Below, piece after piece: positions 5,696 through 9,879 of a stretch of DNA of 9,879 nucleotides. The translations under genes and the position numbers were made by a program. The stretch comes from Chloroflexota bacterium (GTDB lineage: Bacteria > Chloroflexota > Limnocylindria > Limnocylindrales > CSP1-4). Numbering within the stretch: the first letter of the stretch is position 1; each line of letters starts with the position of its first letter. The notes under the pieces are model-generated. The model was given only the letters and a program-made list of their open reading frames with translations. It was not told the DNA's origin and made no database searches. The stretch is taken from the NCBI GenBank assembly GCA_025355255.1, contig JANYAA010000072.1, forward strand, positions 1 through 9,879, read 5' to 3'.

Positions 5696-6979
5696 CTAGC
5701 TTTGCTCGTACGGCTGCCCGGCCATCGCCGGACCCCGAACGCGGCCCACGAGACCCGCCACCACGACGATCGTGACCAGGTATGGCACGCTCGTGAGGAT
5801 CTGCGGCGGGACGTCCACGCCAAGGCTCGAGAGCAGCGTCTGCGTGGCATCCGAGAAGCCGAACACCAGGGCGGCCCCGAAGGCGCCAATCGGGTTCCAG
5901 CCACCGAAGATCATCGCCGCAATGGCGATGAACCCCTTGCCGGCCGACATGTTGATCTGGAAGCTGCCGGCGCTGTGCAGGCTCAGGTAGGAGCCCGCGA
6001 AGCCCGCGAGCGCGCCGGCGAGCATCATCGCCCGGTAACGGATCTTGATCACGTCCACGCCAACGGTGCCGGCAGCCTGCGGGTACTCGCCCGAGGCCCG
6101 GAGCCGGAGACCCCAGCGCGTCCGGAACAGCATGTACGTGAGCACGACCATCGTGACAAGCGCGAGGTACAGGTACGGCGTCCCCGAGAAGAGGATGGGG
6201 CCCAGCACGGGGATGTCGCTCAGCAACGGGATCTTGATCGCCTCAACCGTGGGCGGCGTGTTGAGGTTTGTGTTCAGCTGCAGCACGCGCAGGTACATGA
6301 AGTTCGTGACGCCCAGCGCCCCGAAGTTCACGACGGTGCCCACGATGATCTGGTCGACGCGGTGGCGGATTGCCAGCCAGGTCATGAGCCACCCGACGCC
6401 GACACCCACAAGAGCGGCGACGATGGGGCCCACGATGACGAGGCCCGTCACGCTTGCCGCGATCGATGCCACGCAGGCGCCGAGCAGGAACTTGCCTTCG
6501 ATGGCGATGTTCAGCATGCCGCTGCGCTCGCAGATCATCGCCGCGAACGCGCCCATCGCGATCGGAAAGGCGTACTCGAGAGAGCCTGCGAACAGGTTGG
6601 TCAGCACGGCTGGCTTGCCCGCAAGCAGGGTCCCGATGATGGCCGCAATCCAGAACGGCATCGCCAGGGCCATCCAGCGGCGCCAGCTCACGCTAGCGCC
6701 CCGCCACAGCTGCAAGATCCCGCCGATCCCGGTGATCAGCGCGGCAATGATCCAGATGACGCCTGCCATGGCGTGGAACTCCCACGCGTCGCCACCCTGC
6801 TGCTGCAGCCAGAAGCGGAAGGTCACGTCGTGGGACATCGTCCCGCTGGCAAAGCTCAAACCCATGACGCCTAGCGCCGCAAAGATGACGCCACGGATGC
6901 GCGCGGCGCGCTGGGCCCGGCGGTGACCCTCGCTCAGGGCCACCGGGGCGACGTTCGCAGGAGCGGCTGACGCGGTCAT
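5696..6979 (-). CDS. ABC transporter permease, nucleoside importer (NupQ type)
   Basis: A 427-residue integral membrane subunit of the branched-chain amino acid/ribose-type permease family (BPD_transp_2), in the branch that works with BMP-family lipoproteins to import nucleosides. The typical core begins near residue 130 with the amphipathic LEYAFPIAMGAFAAMICERSG and MLNIAIEGKFLLGA (155-168). RVDQIIVGTVVNFGALG (207-223) follows. LRASGEYPQAAGTVGVDV (293-310) is the cytoplasmic loop expected to touch the ATPase, and AIAAMIFGGWNPIGAFGAAL (352-371) closes the motif set. The first 120 residues add three hydrophobic helices (about 30-45, 70-90, 104-121) before the core, including a loop (48-69) probably outside the membrane. 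The ATG overlaps the stop of the first permease (ATGA), and GAAGGGG lies 7 bases before it. It forms the translocation pore with the preceding gene product. Confidence 0.92.
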   Translation of the reverse strand: MTASAAPANVAPVALSEGHRRAQRAARIRGVIFAALGVMGLSFASGTMSHDVTFRFWLQQQGGDAWEFHAMAGVIWIIAALITGIGGILQLWRGASVSWRRWMALAMPFWIAAIIGTLLAGKPAVLTNLFAGSLEYAFPIAMGAFAAMICERSGMLNIAIEGKFLLGACVASIAASVTGLVIVGPIVAALVGVGVGWLMTWLAIRHRVDQIIVGTVVNFGALGVTNFMYLRVLQLNTNLNTPPTVEAIKIPLLSDIPVLGPILFSGTPYLYLALVTMVVLTYMLFRTRWGLRLRASGEYPQAAGTVGVDVIKIRYRAMMLAGALAGFAGSYLSLHSAGSFQINMSAGKGFIAIAAMIFGGWNPIGAFGAALVFGFSDATQTLLSSLGVDVPPQILTSVPYLVTIVVVAGLVGRVRGPAMAGQPYEQS

Positions 6980-8175
6980 GCGGGCGCCCCTTCAGCTGCG
7001 GGCGCACCGCTCTCGATAGCCGGCTGCCTCAACCGATAGATCTTGCGCACAAGGTCGGGTGCGGCGACAAACATGATCACCAGGGCCTGGATGAACACGA
7101 GCAGGTCCAGCGGCACCCCGCTCGCAACCTGCATCCCGTGGCCGCCGTTGTTGAGGGCGCCGAAGAGCAATGCGGCAGCCACAACACCACCTGGTCTGGT
7201 GCCGCCCAGGAGCGCAAGCGCAATCGCCGTCCAGCCGTAGCCGGAGTTCACGTCGTTCGACATCTGGGTCACGGAGCCCATGACCTGGAAGGCCCCGCCA
7301 AGGCCAGCCAGAGCGCCGGAGACCACCATGGCCAGGATGATCGATCCGCCGGCGCTCATGCCCGCGTAGCGCGCGGCCGTGAGGTTGAGGCCGGCCGAGC
7401 GGAGCTCGAAGCCCTTCGTCGTCTTGAACAGGAACCACGAGACAAGCGCGGCAACCAGCAGTGCGACGATGAAGCCCCAGTGCAGCCGCAAACCCAGGAA
7501 GGGGATCAGCTGCGGCACGCGCACAAAGTCCAGCACCTTCGAGATTGGCTGCGAGCTCGTGGACTGCCGAAGGAAGTCGTTGCGGAGCGCCAGCTGGACG
7601 ATCTGGAGCGCCACATAGTTCAGCATGATCGTGGTGATGACTTCGTGGGCACCCGTGCGCGCCTTGAGGAAGCCCGGGATAAATCCCCACACAGCACCGA
7701 AGACGATGCCGCCGGCGAGCGCCGCAACCAGGGTGATGGGCGCAGGCATGCCCCGGAACATCAGCGCAACGACCGTGGCGCCGAGCGCGCCCAGAACGAA
7801 CTGGCCGTCGCCGCCGATGTTGAACACGCCGGAGCGGAAGGAGACGGCGATGGCGAGACCGGTGAACATCAGCGGTGTCGCAGCAACGAGCGTCTCGCTC
7901 ATGGGCCGAAACGCGATGGTCCAGTCGTGGATATCGCCGCTCTGGAGTGCGGTGCTGAACCGCTTTGGATCGCCAAACGCGCCCACGATGAGCGCCCCAT
8001 AAGCGTCAATGATGTTTCCCAGGGCGCCGGTGAACGCGCCGACCGGGTCTGTGGTGAGCATCCCGATGTGCTTGATGTCCGTGAACAGGAGGAACAGCGA
8101 TCCGACGATGAAGGCCGAGAGGACCGCCAGCGCAGGCACCAGCAGCGGGCGAAGGCGCTTTCGCACGCCGCTCAA
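6976..8175 (-). CDS. ABC transporter permease, nucleoside importer (NupP type)
   Basis: A 399-residue integral membrane permease of the same superfamily as its neighbour. Recognisable segments are TPLMFTGLAIAVSFRSGVFNIGG in two parts (100-110 and 111-122), the helix EVITTIMLNYVALQIVQ (178-194), and the cytoplasmic coupling loop ELRSAGLNLTAARYAGM (257-273). GYGWTAIALALLGGTRPGG (312-330) is highly typical of NupP/YufP-like proteins. A large extracytoplasmic loop (about 31-95) separates helix 1 from the core. The C-terminal tail is Ala/Pro-rich. The most upstream start is a TTG whose last two bases overlap the ATPase stop (TTGA), giving the same four-base overlap as the next junction; GGGTGG lies just upstream. 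A GTG three codons later is an alternative. It pairs with the 5696-6979 product. Confidence 0.92.
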   Translation of the reverse strand: MSGVRKRLRPLLVPALAVLSAFIVGSLFLLFTDIKHIGMLTTDPVGAFTGALGNIIDAYGALIVGAFGDPKRFSTALQSGDIHDWTIAFRPMSETLVAATPLMFTGLAIAVSFRSGVFNIGGDGQFVLGALGATVVALMFRGMPAPITLVAALAGGIVFGAVWGFIPGFLKARTGAHEVITTIMLNYVALQIVQLALRNDFLRQSTSSQPISKVLDFVRVPQLIPFLGLRLHWGFIVALLVAALVSWFLFKTTKGFELRSAGLNLTAARYAGMSAGGSIILAMVVSGALAGLGGAFQVMGSVTQMSNDVNSGYGWTAIALALLGGTRPGGVVAAALLFGALNNGGHGMQVASGVPLDLLVFIQALVIMFVAAPDLVRKIYRLRQPAIESGAPAAEGAPA

Positions 8176-9677
8176 TGCACACCACCCATGAGCATCCCGA
8201 CCGCCTCCTTGGTTGCCTGATCCGAGGAGAGGACTCCGACGATCTGCCCGGCAAACATGACCGCCACGCGGTCGCCCAGGGCCAACACCTCGTCAAGCTC
8301 CGTGCTCACGATGAGGATTGCAGCGCCCGCATCACGCTGCTCGATGATTCGACGGTGGATGTACTCAATGCTGCCGACGTCGAGGCCTCGGGTTGGCTGC
8401 GCGGCAATCACCAGCTGGACGGGCCGCGAGAACTCGCGGGCCACGATCACCTTCTGCTGGTTGCCGCCGGACAGCGCGCCAACATGCGTCTCGATCGAAG
8501 GCGTCCGGATGTCGAACTCCCGGACCCCAACCTCGGCCTTCTCGCCGATGACCTTCCAGTCGAGCCGACCGCCATTGCTGTACGGATCGCGGTGGTAGGA
8601 GTCGAGAATGTAGTTCTCCTCTACCGTCATCGACCCAATGAGGCCGTCGCGCGAGCGATCCTCCGGGATATGCGCCACGCCGAGATCGGAGACGCGGCGG
8701 GGCGACGCGTGTTCGACAACCTGACCGCCGATGCGGAGCGAGCCAGAGTCCACCTGCCGCAGACCAGTGATTGCCTCGACCAGCTCCGTCTGTCCGTTGC
8801 CCTGGACGCCCGCGACCGCGACGATCTCGCCGGCGCGCACCTCGAGGTTGACGCCCCTCACCGCCATCGAGTCACGGTCATCACGGACGTTGAGGTCCAC
8901 GAGCTCAAGCACCACGCCGGCGGGCTTGGCGGGCGACCGCGTCACGGTCAGCTCCACATCGCGCCCGACCATGAGATTGGCAAGTTCCTCGCGGCTGGTC
9001 TCATCGGGCAGCACCGTGCCCGCAACCCGGCCCCGGCGCAGCACCGTGATGGTGTCGGCGACCTCGAGAACCTCGTTGAGCTTGTGGGTGATGAAGATCA
9101 CCGTCGTGCCGCCGGCCGCAAGCCCGCGGATGATGGCGAAGAGCTCCTCGGTCTCACCCGGCGTCAGCACCGCTGACGGCTCGTCGAGGACAAGGATGTC
9201 GCTCTTGCGGTAGAGCGCCTTGAGGATCTCCACCCGCTGGCGAACGCCGACGGGGAGGTCCTCGATCTTGGCGTCTGGATCGACGTGCAAGCCGTACTGC
9301 GCGGAAAGCTCGACCACGCGCTTGCGCGCCGTCGCCCGGTCGAAGGTGTGCACGAGGCCGGTTACGGGCTCCGCGCCGAGCGCAACTGACTCGACGACAT
9401 CGAAAACCGGCACCAGCATGAAGTGCTGGTGGACCATGCCGATCCCCGCCGTGATGGCGTCGGCAGGATCACTGAACAACCGGGGCTCCCCATCGATCAG
9501 GATCTCACCCGAGTCAGGCCGGTACAAGCCCGACAAGATGTTCATCAGGGTCGTCTTGCCAGCGCCGTTCTCGCCAAGCAGGCCAAGGACTTTGCCCCGG
9601 TCGGCCGAGATCGAGATCCGGTCGTTGGCGAGGACCCCGGGGAACTGCTTTGTGATCTCGCGGAGCTCGAGGCGCAT
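8172..9677 (-). CDS. ABC transporter ATP-binding protein, nucleoside importer (NupO type, two domains)
   Basis: A 501-residue protein with two fused ABC ATPase domains that powers the importer from the cytoplasmic face. Domain 1 has Walker A GENGAGKT (35-42), Q-loop Gln84 in MVHQHFMLVP, signature-like LPVGVRQRVE (141-150), Walker B ILVLDE (161-166) and switch His198. Domain 2 has a degenerate Walker A GVQGNGQT (290-297, Lys replaced by Gln), intact signature LSGGNQQK (402-409), Walker B LVIAAQ with Gln427 for Glu, and VSTE where a switch His would be. This asymmetry is normal for the sugar/nucleoside (RbsA, MglA, NupO) family, and VHQHFMLVP is typical of the BMP-linked nucleoside type. GAGGG sits 10 bases before the ATG. 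The gene is separated from the binding-protein gene by an 88-base gap holding hairpins, and its stop overlaps the start of the first permease. Confidence 0.95.
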   Translation of the reverse strand: MRLELREITKQFPGVLANDRISISADRGKVLGLLGENGAGKTTLMNILSGLYRPDSGEILIDGEPRLFSDPADAITAGIGMVHQHFMLVPVFDVVESVALGAEPVTGLVHTFDRATARKRVVELSAQYGLHVDPDAKIEDLPVGVRQRVEILKALYRKSDILVLDEPSAVLTPGETEELFAIIRGLAAGGTTVIFITHKLNEVLEVADTITVLRRGRVAGTVLPDETSREELANLMVGRDVELTVTRSPAKPAGVVLELVDLNVRDDRDSMAVRGVNLEVRAGEIVAVAGVQGNGQTELVEAITGLRQVDSGSLRIGGQVVEHASPRRVSDLGVAHIPEDRSRDGLIGSMTVEENYILDSYHRDPYSNGGRLDWKVIGEKAEVGVREFDIRTPSIETHVGALSGGNQQKVIVAREFSRPVQLVIAAQPTRGLDVGSIEYIHRRIIEQRDAGAAILIVSTELDEVLALGDRVAVMFAGQIVGVLSSDQATKEAVGMLMGGVH

Positions 9678-9701
9678 CGCCGCGTTACCCTCGTGGATAC
9701 A

Positions 9702-9737
9702 GCCCGCCCGCCCCCGGATGGCCGGAGACGGGCGGGC
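9702..9737 (-). other. Strong GC hairpin in the gap between binding-protein and ATPase genes
   Basis: Positions 9702-9710 (GCCCGCCCG) and 9729-9737 (CGGGCGGGC) form a perfect 9-base-pair stem. Inside it CCGG at 9714-9717 can pair with CCGG at 9722-9725 around ATGG. On the transcribed (minus) strand no T-run follows, so it does not look like a complete intrinsic terminator. In binding-protein transporter operons a hairpin at this place commonly stabilises the upstream message or partly terminates, which gives more binding protein than membrane subunits. That role is inferred here. Confidence 0.55.
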
Positions 9738-9761
9738 AAGCTGCCAGGTTGGGGAGAGTCC

Positions 9762-9782
9762 CCGACTACTTCAGGTAGTCGG
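9762..9782 (-). other. Hairpin overlapping the stop codon of the binding-protein gene
   Basis: CCGACTAC (9762-9769) and GTAGTCGG (9775-9782) form a perfect 8-base-pair stem around the 5-base loop TTCAG. It contains the TAG stop of the binding-protein gene and its last codons. Together with the GC hairpin about 25 bases further along the message, it makes a tandem structure at the 3' end of that gene. Part of the match is constrained by coding sequence, so chance is possible. Confidence 0.4.
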
Positions 9783-9879
9783 CGACCTTGACATCACCGG
9801 ACACGATCTTTGCCTTCAGCGCGTCCACACCGGCCTTGAGGTCGGCGGCGAACACGGAGTCAAACTCGTGGTACGGAGA
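9766..9879 (-). CDS. BMP/PnrA-family substrate-binding lipoprotein, C-terminal end (partial)
   Basis: Only the last 37 residues are in the window; the rest of the gene lies beyond the right edge. The visible part, with FDSVFAADLKAGVDALKAKI and the ending KVADYLK, is typical of the C-terminus of BMP-family (basic membrane protein/PnrA, Med-like) binding proteins, in which a helix with the pattern 'LKAGVDALKAKI' precedes a short 'SGDVKV' turn. These lipoproteins sit outside the membrane and deliver purine or pyrimidine nucleosides to the permeases. The identification is supported by the next three genes, which encode the ATPase and two permeases of this transporter type in the usual order. It is probably the first or second gene of the operon; the promoter would lie outside the window. 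The gene ends in TAG inside a hairpin. Confidence 0.82.
   Translation of the reverse strand, partial: SPYHEFDSVFAADLKAGVDALKAKIVSGDVKVADYLK

Noticed and set aside
4630..5904. Longer reading of the second nucleoside hydrolase, starting near 5904
   Set aside because: The extra part lies within the upstream permease gene on the same strand, is Arg/Ser-rich and unlike the family. ATG 5679 has a ribosome-binding site and the right spacing.

Overview
The window is a GC-rich stretch of bacterial chromosome with short intergenic gaps and many overlapping stop/start codons. I infer a free-living bacterium with an aerobic (microaerobic) respiratory chain. A proline/threonine-rich lipoprotein with GerMN and Gmad2 domains, a small zincin-type metallopeptidase and a possible leaderless promoter would suit a Chloroflexota lineage (for example Limnocylindria-like) or an actinobacterium. 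No rRNA or marker gene is present to settle this.

Left part, plus strand (1-2988). The end of cydA and all of cydB (cytochrome bd quinol oxidase) overlap by ATGA. A gap of about 316 bases follows with no convincing gene, though one minus-strand reading ends in a cysteine-rich peptide. Then come a small HExxH metallopeptidase (1559-1927) and a lipoprotein with GerMN and Gmad2 domains (2023-2988). A folded structure at 2987-3036 separates this from the convergent genes on the right.

Right part, minus strand (9879 down to 3049). This reads as one nucleoside-salvage operon of seven genes. In transcription order they are: a BMP/PnrA-family substrate-binding lipoprotein (only its last 37 residues are in the window), a double-domain ABC ATPase, two permeases of the NupP/NupQ type, two different nucleoside hydrolases, and a cytoplasmic SGNH/GDSL hydrolase. 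Most junctions overlap by 1 or 4 bases or are separated by 1 or 16 bases. The exception is the 88-base gap after the binding-protein gene, which holds strong hairpins.

The operon logic is as follows. The lipoprotein captures nucleosides outside the cell, the ATPase and permeases import them, and the hydrolases split them into base and ribose for salvage or carbon use. The SGNH hydrolase is the unexplained member. I see no CRISPR array, insertion sequence, tRNA, phage gene or defence system. The novelty here is modest: the combination of two hydrolases and an SGNH enzyme in one transporter operon, the RNA structures, and the unexplained 1243-1558 segment.
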